Positions 23,999 through 31,002 of a stretch of 35,406 nt of DNA are shown here, one piece after another. The DNA comes from an uncultured Oscillospiraceae bacterium. Its GTDB lineage: Bacteria > Bacillota > Clostridia > Oscillospirales > Oscillospiraceae. A program made the translations under genes and the position numbers. Positions within the stretch are counted from its first letter, which is position 1, and each line of letters starts with the position of its first letter. Under the pieces are notes generated by a model. The model was not told where the DNA came from. It worked only from the letters and a program-made list of their open reading frames with translations, and did no database searches. Where the stretch lies: assembly GCA_910585815.1 (NCBI GenBank), contig CAJUFJ010000037.1, forward strand, positions 1 to 35,406, in the 5' to 3' direction.

Positions 23999-26569
23999 AT
24001 GGCAAAACAGAAATTCAACATCACAGGGATGACCTGCTCCGCCTGTTCCGCCCATGTGGAGAAGGCGGTGAACCGGCTGGAGGGGATGAAAACCGCCTCC
24101 GTCAACCTGCTGGCCAACTCCATGACGGCGGAATATGACGAAGGCGTCCTATCCGCTGAGGATATTATCCAGGCAGTAATACAATCTGGATACGGGGCCT
24201 CCCTGCCTCAGGGCACCGGAGACAAAACGGCCGCCCCCAAGGAGGACGGCATGGCCCAGGAGCTGGCCGGGATGAAGCACCGGATGGTCTGGTCCTTTGT
24301 GTTCCTGATTCCGCTGTTCTATATCTCCATGGGGCACATGATGGGCGCGCCCCTGCCCGCTTTCCTGGTGGGCCACGAGAACGCGGTGGCCTTCGGGCTG
24401 ACCCAGCTGCTGCTCACCCTGCCTATTATGTACCTCAACGATAAGTATTACAAGGTGGGCTTCAAAACCCTCTGGAATCGGGCGCCCAACATGGACAGCC
24501 TCATTGCCGTGGGCTCCGCTGCCGCCGTGGTCTACGGCGTCTTTGCCATCTACCAGATGGGCTGGGGCCTGGGCCATGGGGACATGGAGCTGGTGGCCAA
24601 GTACCACATGGACCTGTACTTTGAGTCGGCCGGTATGATTCTCACCCTCATCACCCTGGGCAAATTTCTGGAGACCCGCTCCAAGGGCAAGACGGGGGAG
24701 GCCATCAGCCGCCTGATGGACCTGGCCCCCAAGACGGCCCACGTGCTTCGGGGGGGCGTAGAGGCCGAGATCCCCGTGGAGGAGGTCCAGGTGGGGGACT
24801 GGGTGGTGGTCCGGCCGGGCCAGTCCATCCCGGTGGACGGCGTGATTGTGGAGGGCCAGTCCGCCGTGGACGAGTCCGCCCTCACCGGCGAGTCTCTCCC
24901 GGTGGACAAGGGCCCCGGGGACAAGGTGGCCGCCGCTTCCATCAACAAGTCGGGTTCCTTCATCTTTGAGGCCAGCCGGGTGGGGGAAGACACCACCCTG
25001 GCCCAGATGATCCGCCTGGTGGAGGAGGCCTCTGCGTCGAAGGCCCCCATCGCCAAGCTGGCGGACAAGGTATCCGGCATCTTTGTGCCGGTGGTCATGG
25101 GAATTGCCCTTGTCGCGGCGATTGCCTGGCTAATCACCGGCCACTCCGCCACCCAGGCCCTCACCGCCGGCGTGGCGGTACTGGTGATCTCCTGCCCCTG
25201 CGCCCTGGGGCTGGCTACCCCCGTGGCCATTATGGTGGGCACCGGCAAAGGGGCGGAGAACGGCATCCTGATTAAATCCGCCGAGGCCCTGGAGACCCTC
25301 CACACCATCGACACGGTGGTGCTGGACAAGACGGGCACCCTTACCCAGGGCAGGCCGGTGGTCACCGACATTATCCCCGCCCCGGGAAACAGCGAAGATG
25401 GCCTGCTCTGCACCGCTTTCTGCCTGGAGGGTCCCTCTGAGCACCCCTTAGCCACCGCCATTGTGGAGGAGGCCGAGCGGCGCAACATTCCGGTCACCTC
25501 GGTGGGCGGTTTTACAGCGGTCCATGGGCGGGGCGTTCGGGCCTCCATTGGCAGCAATATCTGCTTCGGCGGCAACCGGGCCATGGTGGAGGAGGCGGGC
25601 ATTGCTCCCGGTCCTCTGGCGGTTAAGGCGGACGAACTGGCCGCCCAGGGGAAGACCCCTCTCTACTTCGGGGACGAAACAGAGAAAAAATTACTGGGCG
25701 TCATCGCCGTAGCCGACACCCCCAAGCCCTCCAGCAAAGACGCCGTAGCCGCCTTCCGGGAGCTGGGGCTGGAGGTGGTCATGCTTACCGGCGACAACCG
25801 GCGCACCGCCGAGGCCATCGGCAGGGAACTGGGGGTCACCTCCGTGCTGGCCGAGGTGCTGCCCCAGGACAAGGAGCGGAAAATCGCCTCTCTCCAGGCC
25901 GAGGGCAAAAAGGTGGCTATGGTGGGGGACGGTATCAACGACGCCCCCGCCCTGGCACGGGCGGAGGTGGGCCTGGCCATCGGGGCGGGCACCGACGTGG
26001 CTATCGAGAGCGCCGACATTGTGCTGATGAAGTCCGACCTGCTGGACGTGGCCGCCGCCGTGGAGCTGTCCCGGGCCACCATCCGGAACATCAAGCAAAA
26101 CCTGTTCTGGGCCTTTTTCTACAACTCCCTGGGCATTCCCCTGGCCGCCGGGGTGTTCTACTACGCCCTCCACTGGCAGCTCAACCCCATGTTTGCCGCC
26201 GCCGCCATGAGTCTCAGCTCGGTGACGGTGGTGACCAACGCCCTGCGCCTGCGCTTTTTCAAGAGCAAGTTCCGGTCTGACACTCCGGCAGCCCCCGCAT
26301 GTAACGGGACCTGCCCCCTGGAGTTGAAGGATAAACCAAATCAAGGAGGAAACAAAACCATGAATAAGACCATGAAGATTGAGGGCATGATGTGCGCCCA
26401 CTGCACCGGACGGGTGGAGAAGGCCCTGTCCGCCATCGACGGCGTGTCTGCCGTGGAAATGAGCCTGGAGGGTAAGTCCGCAACCCTGACCCTGTCGAAG
26501 GACGTGGACAATCAGGTGCTCACCGACGCTGTCACCGAAGCGGGCTACGAGGTGGTGTACGTCCAGTGA
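23999..26569 (+). CDS. copA: Cu(I)-exporting P1B-type ATPase CopA with C-terminal CopZ-like domain
   Basis: The 856-residue pump exports Cu(I) (or Ag(I)) at the expense of ATP. Order: N-terminal metal-binding domain with GMTCSAC (C13, C16); membrane helices; actuator loop with TGESLPV; transport site CPC (399-401) in SCPCALGLATP; phosphorylation Asp443 in DKTGTLTQG; hinge GDGINDAPAL; last helices; a Cys-bearing linker (NGTCPLEL); and an extra C-terminal metal-binding domain (about 788-856) with GMMCAHC (C799, C802). Most CopA proteins carry such domains only at the N terminus. The last domain has its own ribosome site and ATG in the same frame (see the entry at 26360). The gene is under the CsoR box and overlaps csoR by 4 bases. 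Confidence 0.97.
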   Translation: MAKQKFNITGMTCSACSAHVEKAVNRLEGMKTASVNLLANSMTAEYDEGVLSAEDIIQAVIQSGYGASLPQGTGDKTAAPKEDGMAQELAGMKHRMVWSFVFLIPLFYISMGHMMGAPLPAFLVGHENAVAFGLTQLLLTLPIMYLNDKYYKVGFKTLWNRAPNMDSLIAVGSAAAVVYGVFAIYQMGWGLGHGDMELVAKYHMDLYFESAGMILTLITLGKFLETRSKGKTGEAISRLMDLAPKTAHVLRGGVEAEIPVEEVQVGDWVVVRPGQSIPVDGVIVEGQSAVDESALTGESLPVDKGPGDKVAAASINKSGSFIFEASRVGEDTTLAQMIRLVEEASASKAPIAKLADKVSGIFVPVVMGIALVAAIAWLITGHSATQALTAGVAVLVISCPCALGLATPVAIMVGTGKGAENGILIKSAEALETLHTIDTVVLDKTGTLTQGRPVVTDIIPAPGNSEDGLLCTAFCLEGPSEHPLATAIVEEAERRNIPVTSVGGFTAVHGRGVRASIGSNICFGGNRAMVEEAGIAPGPLAVKADELAAQGKTPLYFGDETEKKLLGVIAVADTPKPSSKDAVAAFRELGLEVVMLTGDNRRTAEAIGRELGVTSVLAEVLPQDKERKIASLQAEGKKVAMVGDGINDAPALARAEVGLAIGAGTDVAIESADIVLMKSDLLDVAAAVELSRATIRNIKQNLFWAFFYNSLGIPLAAGVFYYALHWQLNPMFAAAAMSLSSVTVVTNALRLRFFKSKFRSDTPAAPACNGTCPLELKDKPNQGGNKTMNKTMKIEGMMCAHCTGRVEKALSAIDGVSAVEMSLEGKSATLTLSKDVDNQVLTDAVTEAGYEVVYVQ
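26343..26362 (+). promoter_or_regulatory. Internal ribosome site inside copA
   Basis: AAGGAGGA at 26343-26350, then 9 bases, then ATG at 26360. This is among the strongest ribosome sites in the window, yet it lies within the copA reading frame, which reads it as part of a linker (QGGN). Confidence 0.75.
26360..26569 (+). CDS. copZ: CopZ-like copper chaperone, nested in frame in copA
   Basis: Translation from the internal ATG gives a 69-residue protein (starting MNKTMKIEGMMCAHCTGRVE) with the size and single MxCxxC site of the copper chaperone CopZ. It shares frame and stop codon with copA. Two products are therefore likely: a CopA with a tethered C-terminal domain and a free chaperone. This is inferred from the strong ribosome site at the correct distance. 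It could also be a recent fusion of once separate copA and copZ genes that has kept the old start signals. Confidence 0.6.
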   Translation: MNKTMKIEGMMCAHCTGRVEKALSAIDGVSAVEMSLEGKSATLTLSKDVDNQVLTDAVTEAGYEVVYVQ

Positions 26570-26829
26570 AGGCCGACCACGCTCAGGTCAACCGCCTGCT
26601 GAAAACCGCCCGGGGACAGATCGACGGCATCCTGAAAATGGTGGAGGAGGACCGCTACTGCCTGGACGTCTCCAGCCAGATCATGGCCGCCCAGTCCATT
26701 TTGAAGAAGGCCAACCGGATGGTCCTCCGGGCCCATATGGACTGCTGCGTCCGGGAGGCCGCATCTTCCGGCGACCCCGGCCCCAAGCTGGAGGAGCTGG
26801 CCGCCCTTTTAGACAAGCTGGCAGAGTGA
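26566..26829 (+). CDS. csoR: Copper-sensing repressor CsoR
   Basis: The 87-residue all-helical protein belongs to the CsoR/RcnR/FrmR family. The Cu(I) ligands have the expected spacing: Cys32 (in RYCLDVSSQ), His57 and Cys61 (in HMDCCVRE). The N-terminal helix RLLKTARGQIDGILKMVEED is typical. In the absence of Cu(I) it should bind the box at 23949-23968. The start is GTG, overlapping the copA stop by 4 bases (GTGA). A bidirectional terminator follows. Confidence 0.95.
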   Translation: MKADHAQVNRLLKTARGQIDGILKMVEEDRYCLDVSSQIMAAQSILKKANRMVLRAHMDCCVREAASSGDPGPKLEELAALLDKLAE

Positions 26830-26830
26830 A

Positions 26831-26855
26831 AAAACCGCCCGATTGGGCGGTTTTT
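26831..26855. terminator. Bidirectional terminator after csoR
   Basis: AAAACCGCCC-GATT-GGGCGGTTTTT is a perfect stem with A and T tracts. It serves csoR (+) and the convergent XRE gene, whose stop codon overlaps its edge. Confidence 0.92.
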
Positions 26856-27117
26856 ATTTAATCTCCTGTTCCAAATCCCGAAACAGGGGGTCATCAAAAA
26901 AATCGGCTATCGTTATGCCTAAACCGTCACAAATCTTTTTGACGGTAGAGGTCGTGGTGCTTTTGTTTCGACCGTTGACAATGTTGTTTAGTGTAGATTG
27001 CGTCATACCACAGACAGTAGAAAGCTTGTTGATGGTTAAGCCGCGTTCCTCGCAGAGGTCAAGAATACGCTGGATGATTGCTTTTTTCAACGTCATGGCA
27101 ACACCACTTCTACCCAT
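26854..27117 (-). CDS. XRE-family HTH transcriptional regulator
   Basis: This 87-residue protein is almost entirely a Cro/C1-type helix-turn-helix domain: IIQRILDLCEERGLTINKLS, then TQSTLNNIVNGRNKS and TVKKICDGLGITIADFF. It overlaps the preceding - strand gene by 8 bases, so both should be translated together. An internal ATG at 27096 (MTLKKAII) is an alternative start with no clear ribosome site. The target is probably the symmetric site at 27417-27454. Confidence 0.88.
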   Translation of the reverse strand: MGRSGVAMTLKKAIIQRILDLCEERGLTINKLSTVCGMTQSTLNNIVNGRNKSTTTSTVKKICDGLGITIADFFDDPLFRDLEQEIK

Positions 27118-27367
27118 CAGGGTCGCTATACTCCAGCAAATCCTCGACTTTGCAGTTCAGGACATAGCAGACCTTTGCAATAAAATCCAGATCAACTCGT
27201 TCAATATGATTCTGATAATACCGGTCGATGACCTCATATTTGATTCCAGTGAGGGTTTTTAGGCGATTTCTGGTGATTCCGCGACTGTTCAGCACTTCAG
27301 CCAGCTTGACCTTGACACTTCCGTATTCATCCATCCGGTAACTGATGATACTTCTCACATCCTCCAT
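27110..27367 (-). CDS. Small XRE/HTH_26-type regulator
   Basis: This 85-residue helix-turn-helix protein reads VRSIISYRMDEYGSVKVKLA, then ITRNRLKTLTGIKYEVIDRYYQN and DFIAKVCYVLNCKVEDLLEY, a typical HTH_26 layout (N-terminal part divergent, C-terminal LNCxxxDLLEY). I chose ATG 27367, 6 bases after AGGAGGG; an ATG at 27373 abuts that ribosome site. It is the first gene of a two-regulator unit and faces away from the unknown gene at 27480. Confidence 0.85.
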   Translation of the reverse strand: MEDVRSIISYRMDEYGSVKVKLAEVLNSRGITRNRLKTLTGIKYEVIDRYYQNHIERVDLDFIAKVCYVLNCKVEDLLEYSDPDG

Positions 27368-27411
27368 CGCCATCCCTCCTCTCAGCTATATTTTACCATT
27401 GGATTCCCCTG

Positions 27412-27440
27412 TTGACATTTACCATATTAGAGGATATCCT
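27412..27440 (+). promoter_or_regulatory. Promoter of the small unknown gene
   Basis: TTGACA (27412-27417), 17 bases, TATCCT (27435-27440). The -10 element lies inside the palindrome described at 27417-27454. Confidence 0.6.
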
Positions 27441-27454
27441 TATATAGGGTAAAT
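27417..27454. promoter_or_regulatory. Symmetric operator between divergent genes
   Basis: ATTTACC (27417-27423) and GGTAAAT (27448-27454) flank the perfect palindrome AGGATATCCT (27431-27440); all three share one centre. Another TTTTACC half-site lies at about 27392-27398. The arrangement covers the promoter region of both directions and is a likely binding site for one or both XRE proteins. Confidence 0.6.
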
Positions 27455-27479
27455 TAAGCGGCTAAAGGAGTGGGGGTTT

Positions 27480-27749
27480 ATGGAAGAAAAAAAGAAACTG
27501 CCTCAAGTGGTGCGGGTGACGGACCCAAAAGTGAGCCGGGAAATTGGAGACGAGCCGGTCAACGCGGTAATTACAGCGGCAGTGTGGTCAGAGGGGCAGA
27601 AGCCGGGAATCTGGCAGAAGATGATCGAGGCGTTGAATCGGGGCGGGGCTAAAACGGAGGAGGGCACTGTCAACGACTTCTTGTTTCGGGCGATGGTAGG
27701 CCGCCTGCTGGAGGAGTTCCACGCCCCGGGTGGTGCGCCGGTGGAATAG
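27480..27749 (+). CDS. Small protein of unknown function
   Basis: I do not recognise this 89-residue protein. It is soluble, with a charged N terminus (EEKKKLPQVVRVTDPKVSREI) and a helical C-terminal part (TVNDFLFRAMVGRLLEEFH). The ATG lies 9 bases after AAAGGAG. It is divergent from two regulator genes and has a promoter inside their likely operator, so it may be a regulated accessory or phage-derived gene. No toxin or antitoxin motif is evident. Confidence 0.7.
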   Translation: MEEKKKLPQVVRVTDPKVSREIGDEPVNAVITAAVWSEGQKPGIWQKMIEALNRGGAKTEEGTVNDFLFRAMVGRLLEEFHAPGGAPVE

Positions 27750-27753
27750 ATAT

Positions 27754-27788
27754 CCGCCCGCCGGGAGCGTTTGCTTTTCGGCGGGCGG
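27754..27788 (+). terminator. Hairpin after the small unknown gene
   Basis: CCGCCCGCCG and CGGCGGGCGG form a perfect 10-bp stem with a 15-base loop. The T tract is weak (TGCTTTATAA), and the loop and right arm overlap the -35 region of the next promoter. Confidence 0.65.
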
Positions 27789-27799
27789 TGCTTTATAAT
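27771..27799 (+). promoter_or_regulatory. Sigma-A promoter of the Rrf2 gene
   Basis: TTGCTT (27771-27776), 17 bases, TATAAT (27794-27799), 33 bases before the start codon. It is embedded in the hairpin of the previous gene. Confidence 0.75.
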
Positions 27800-27831
27800 A
27801 GGCTTGTTCAAATGAAAAATGGAGGTGCTTT

Positions 27832-28260
27832 ATGCAGATTTCCAGCAGACTTACAGTAGCGGTCCATGTGCTCCTCTGCATCGAGGTATTTAAGGACCAG
27901 CGGAAGGTGACCAGCGATTTTCTCGCCTCCAGCGTGAATGTGAATCCGGTTGTCATCAGAAGAATTCTTCAGCAGCTGAAAAAGGCTGGGATCGTGCGCG
28001 TGACCCGGGGGAGCGGTGGGGCGGACACCGCGCGGCCTTTGAAGGAGATTACCCTGCTGGACCTGTATCACGCTGTGGAATGCGTGGATGGGGAGGGCCT
28101 GTTCCACTTTCATGAGGACCCCAACAGTCTCTGCCCGGTGGGGCGGAATATTCACGCCGTATTGGATGGGAGACTGGAGGAGGTCCAAGCGGCGATGGAG
28201 CGGGAGATGAACTCAGTCACCATGCAGGACATTTTTAATGATACAAAAATTTTGATGTAA
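27832..28260 (+). CDS. Rrf2-family transcriptional regulator
   Basis: The 142-residue protein has the Rrf2 winged helix-turn-helix: SSRLTVAVHVLLCIEVF, SDFLASSVNVNPVVIRRILQQLKKAGIV, then the wing RVTRGSGGADTARPLKEITLLDLYHAVE. The loop that holds three Cys ligands in the iron-sulfur members has only one Cys (about residue 103, in NSLCPVGRN), so it is unlikely to carry a cluster and is closer to the YwnA type. It probably binds the TACAACA half-sites upstream of the cupin gene. GGAGGTG is the ribosome site. Confidence 0.92.
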   Translation: MQISSRLTVAVHVLLCIEVFKDQRKVTSDFLASSVNVNPVVIRRILQQLKKAGIVRVTRGSGGADTARPLKEITLLDLYHAVECVDGEGLFHFHEDPNSLCPVGRNIHAVLDGRLEEVQAAMEREMNSVTMQDIFNDTKILM

Positions 28261-28263
28261 CTA

Positions 28264-28292
28264 TTGACATTACAACAAAGCTGTGGTATAAC
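28264..28292 (+). promoter_or_regulatory. Sigma-A promoter of the cupin gene
   Basis: TTGACA (28264-28269), 17 bases, TATAAC (28287-28292). It starts right after the Rrf2 stop codon. Confidence 0.85.
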
Positions 28293-28320
28293 TGCTGTTG
28301 TAGCTGATGAAGTTACAACA
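28271..28320 (+). promoter_or_regulatory. Probable Rrf2 operator with three half-sites
   Basis: TACAACA (28271-28277), TGTTGTA (28296-28302) and TACAACA (28314-28320) form two overlapping inverted repeats with spacers of 18 and 11 bases. They cover the spacer, -10 and start region of the cupin promoter. The neighbouring Rrf2 protein is the likely ligand. Confidence 0.65.
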
Positions 28321-28338
28321 AAGACTGGAGGTAATACC

Positions 28339-28716
28339 ATGGCAAATTTTAAAAAGGTAAGCGTCGAGACAGGCGCAAGAGTGGAACTGCACGATCTCCT
28401 TTCCCTCACCGGCGCGGAGATCAGCGTCAACAGTCTGCCCGCTGGGGCTGGTGTGCCCTTTGTCCACTCCCACAAACAAAACGAGGAGATTTATGGGGTG
28501 CTGGCCGGAAGGGGCCGGGCCGTCATTGACGGAGAGACGGTGGAGTTGGCCGCCGGCGATTGGGTCCGGGTGTCTCCGGCGGCGAAGCGGCAGTTTTCGG
28601 CGGCGGCTGATTCCGGCATCAGCTTCATCTGCGTCCAGGTCAGGGAAATTCCCTGGAGGGCTACACAATGGACGACGCGGTGGTGGAGGAGCCGGGTTAA
28701 AAGAGAAGACGTCTGA
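28339..28716 (+). CDS. Cupin-domain protein with a likely 3' frameshift
   Basis: Small cupin (125 residues as read). The barrel motifs are present: PFVHSHKQNEEIYGVLAGRG (first motif, with metal-ligand His/Glu) and GDWVRVSPAAKRQF (second). Up to FICVQVRE the protein is normal, but the frame then changes to IPWRATQWTTRWWRS. In the +2 reading just after this point the sequence is NSLEGYTMDDAVVEEPG, ending at TAA 28698-28700, which resembles usual cupin tails. Restoring one A in the GAAATT run at about 28645-28650 would join the two. The ATG lies 6 bases after GGAGGT. It is co-located with an Rrf2 regulator; its substrate is unknown. Confidence 0.8.
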   Translation: MANFKKVSVETGARVELHDLLSLTGAEISVNSLPAGAGVPFVHSHKQNEEIYGVLAGRGRAVIDGETVELAAGDWVRVSPAAKRQFSAAADSGISFICVQVREIPWRATQWTTRWWRSRVKREDV

Positions 28717-28721
28717 CACAT

Positions 28722-28768
28722 AAACCGCCCCTGTTTTGGCATACTAAGCCAAAAGGGGGCGGTTTTTT
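28722..28768 (+). terminator. Strong terminator after the cupin gene
   Basis: AAACCGCCCC, then TG, then TTTTGGC pair with GCCAAAA, then GGGGGCGGTTT around the loop ATACTAA, followed by a run of six T. It lies directly before the TauE/SafE gene. Confidence 0.92.
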
Positions 28769-29120
28769 GCGGGCAAAATGGAGATATGCCATTGCCGGAG
28801 GGCTGGCGGGGGTGGCCAACGGCTTTTTTGGCGGCGGGGGCGGGTCCGTATTTGTACCCCTGCTGACAGGCTACTGCAAGCTGGACCAGCGCAAGGCCTT
28901 CGCCACGTCGGTGGCGGTAATTCTGCCCCTGTGCGCCCTGTCGGTGGCGGTCTACCTGTTCCGGGGCGGGCTGGATGTGATGGCGGCTCTGCCCTACCTG
29001 ATCGGCGGGACGGTGGGCGGCTGGGCCGGCGGGAAGTGGTTCAAGGGTGTAAAAATGCCCTGGCTCAAGCGGGCCTTCGGCCTGCTGCTGATCTATGGAG
29101 GGGTGAGGAGTTTCCTGTGA
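28767..29120 (+). CDS. TauE/SafE-family permease, first half
   Basis: This 117-residue membrane protein has about three helices and the family motif GVANGFFGGGGGSVFVPLL (about residues 15-33), the glycine-rich re-entrant segment of TauE/SafE sulfite/organosulfonate exporters. Full-length members (about 240-260 residues) carry two such halves; here the second half is the next gene. The start is uncertain: TTG at 28767 lies in the T run of the terminator and has only a weak GGGGG site before it. No stronger in-frame start was seen. Substrate is unknown. Confidence 0.75.
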   Translation: MRAKWRYAIAGGLAGVANGFFGGGGGSVFVPLLTGYCKLDQRKAFATSVAVILPLCALSVAVYLFRGGLDVMAALPYLIGGTVGGWAGGKWFKGVKMPWLKRAFGLLLIYGGVRSFL

Positions 29121-29482
29121 AGGACTGGATTCTGCCGCTGATTGTGGGCGCGGCCACGGGGGTGCTGTCCGGCTTCGGCGTGGGGGGCGGCACCCTGCTG
29201 CTGGTCTATATGACCGCCTTCGCCGGGGTGGAGCAGCGTCTGGCCCAGGGAATCAATTTGCTGTATTTTCTTCCCGCCGGACTGATGGCCCTGCCCGCCC
29301 ATGTAAAGAACGGCTATATCGAAAAGCCGGTGCTCCTTCCCGCCATCGGAGCGGGACTGGCCTGCGCCGCCCTGGCCGCCTGGGCAGCCACCGCCGTGGA
29401 CGTGTCCCTGCTGAAAAAATGCTTCGGCGGGTTTCTCATTGCGGTGGGGCTGATGGAGCTGTTTGGAAGGGGAAAAGAGTAG
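29117..29482 (+). CDS. TauE/SafE-family permease, second half
   Basis: This 121-residue membrane protein repeats the family pattern: ATGVLSGFGVGGGTLLLVYM (about residues 13-32), INLLYFLPAGLMALPAHVKNG, then two more helices. The start is GTG, with GAGGAG ahead of it, overlapping the previous stop by 4 bases (GTGA). The two half genes presumably form one heteromeric transporter. A hairpin follows. Confidence 0.85.
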   Translation: MKDWILPLIVGAATGVLSGFGVGGGTLLLVYMTAFAGVEQRLAQGINLLYFLPAGLMALPAHVKNGYIEKPVLLPAIGAGLACAALAAWAATAVDVSLLKKCFGGFLIAVGLMELFGRGKE

Positions 29483-29504
29483 GGCGGCCCGGTTCGGGCC
29501 GCCC
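29482..29504. terminator. Hairpin between the TauE and symporter genes
   Basis: GGGCGGCCCG-GTT-CGGGCCGCCC is a perfect 10-bp stem between convergent genes. T tracts are weak on both sides. Confidence 0.75.
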
Positions 29505-29538
29505 TGCGCGGGGGAACGCTTCCAGATCAAAAGTTGAA

Positions 29539-30984
29539 TCAGTTCCAGAAATCGGTCTTTTCCTTCAGGCCGATGGAAGCGGCCTTGAAGGCGGGGTCCT
29601 TGCCGGAGGCCCGCTGGTCGGTGTAGTCCTTCAGGGCCTTCATGGCGGTGCCGCCCAGGATAACGATAACGGGCAGGTTGATGATGGCCATAAAGCCCAT
29701 GAGTACGTCGGCGATGTTCCAGACCAGGCCGAACTCCAGCTGCGCACCCACGAACACCAGTAGGACGGCGATGATGTTGAAGATGGTCTTGCCGGTCTGA
29801 CCCACCTTGCGGCCGGCGATGTAGTTCATGCAGCCCTCGCAGTAATACAGGTTGCCCAGCAGGGTGGTGAAGGCAAAGAGCAGCAGGGCGAAGGTGATGA
29901 AGTAGGGGCCCACGCTGCCGAAGGTGTCGGCCAGGGCGGCCTGGACAAAGGGGGCGCCCTGCAGTTCCTCGGAGGGGACGATGCCGGTGGACAGAGCCAT
30001 GAGGGCGGTGGCAGTACAGATGAGGATGGTGTCGATGAACACGGACAGCATCTGGACCAGGCCCTGCTTCACGGGGTGGGACACGTCGGCCGCGGCGGCG
30101 GCGTTGGGGGCGGAGCCGATACCGGCCTCGTTGGAGTACAGGCCGCGCTTGATGCCCTGCATTACGCAGGAGCCCATAAAGCCGCCGAAGATGGCCTGGA
30201 AATCAAAGGCGCTGACAAAGATGTGGCCCAGGACGGCGGGGATGTTGGCGATGTTCATAATGACCACCACCAGAGCCACCAGGATGTAGATGACGCCCAT
30301 GATGGGCACCATCACGCCGGTGACCTTGACAATCCGCTTGCCGCCGCCGAAGACGCACAGGGCCACCAGAGCGGCCAGAATGGCGGCGCCCACCAGGGCG
30401 ACCACGCTGAACTTCATGCCAAACAGGTAGATGTATCCGGCAGCCTCATAGAAGGCGTAGCTGGTAAAGCTGTCCATCAGGTTGAAGGAGCAGACCATGT
30501 TGAAGCCGCCGGCGTAGGTGGCGATAAGGATTACGGCGAAGATGACGCCCAGCCCGCGGCTGTGGAGGGCGGCCTCAATGTAGTAGGACGGGCCGCCGTA
30601 GCTGCCGCCCTGGGGGTCCTTCTTCTTGTAAATCTGGGCCAGAGTGCTCTCCACAAAGGCGGAGGCGCCGCCGATAATGGCGATAAGCCACATCCAGAAC
30701 ACCGCGCCGTAGCCGCCGGAGGCAATGGCGGTGGCCACGCCCACGATGTTGCCGGTGCCCACGCGGCTGGCGGTGGACACCATCAGGGCCTGGAAGGCGG
30801 AAACGGAGTTGCTGTCCTTGGGCTTCTCGGTCACCACCCGGATGGACTCGGGGAGCAGCCGCAGCTGCACCAGCTTGCCCCGGAAGGTGAAGTACAGGCC
30901 GACGGCCAGCAGCATGATAATCAGGATATAGCTGTACATGTATCCGCTTATGGTGTCAATCAGGCCGGAAAACGCTTCTAACAT
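29539..30984 (-). CDS. Alanine/glycine (glutamine):cation symporter, AGCS family
   Basis: The 481-residue protein has about eleven membrane helices and the AGCS signatures TASRVGTGNIVGVATAIASGG (about residues 71-91) and GLYSNEAGIGSAPNAAA (about 285-302). Members take up alanine, glycine or glutamine with Na+ or H+. The gene follows glsA by 18 bases in one operon. In B. subtilis a glutaminase is likewise paired with a member of this family (glnT), so glutamine is a likely substrate here, by context. Confidence 0.95.
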   Translation of the reverse strand: MLEAFSGLIDTISGYMYSYILIIMLLAVGLYFTFRGKLVQLRLLPESIRVVTEKPKDSNSVSAFQALMVSTASRVGTGNIVGVATAIASGGYGAVFWMWLIAIIGGASAFVESTLAQIYKKKDPQGGSYGGPSYYIEAALHSRGLGVIFAVILIATYAGGFNMVCSFNLMDSFTSYAFYEAAGYIYLFGMKFSVVALVGAAILAALVALCVFGGGKRIVKVTGVMVPIMGVIYILVALVVVIMNIANIPAVLGHIFVSAFDFQAIFGGFMGSCVMQGIKRGLYSNEAGIGSAPNAAAAADVSHPVKQGLVQMLSVFIDTILICTATALMALSTGIVPSEELQGAPFVQAALADTFGSVGPYFITFALLLFAFTTLLGNLYYCEGCMNYIAGRKVGQTGKTIFNIIAVLLVFVGAQLEFGLVWNIADVLMGFMAIINLPVIVILGGTAMKALKDYTDQRASGKDPAFKAASIGLKEKTDFWN

Positions 30985-31002
30985 AAATGTACCCTCTCTC
31001 TT

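Noticed and set aside
27480..27749. Toxin-antitoxin system formed by the XRE pair and the small gene
   Set aside because: The small protein has no recognised toxin motif and is divergent rather than co-transcribed, so this stays a layout similarity only.
28767..29482. Frameshifted single TauE/SafE gene
   Set aside because: The two halves overlap by GTGA, the second has its own ribosome site and start, and split two-gene versions of this family are common in clostridia.
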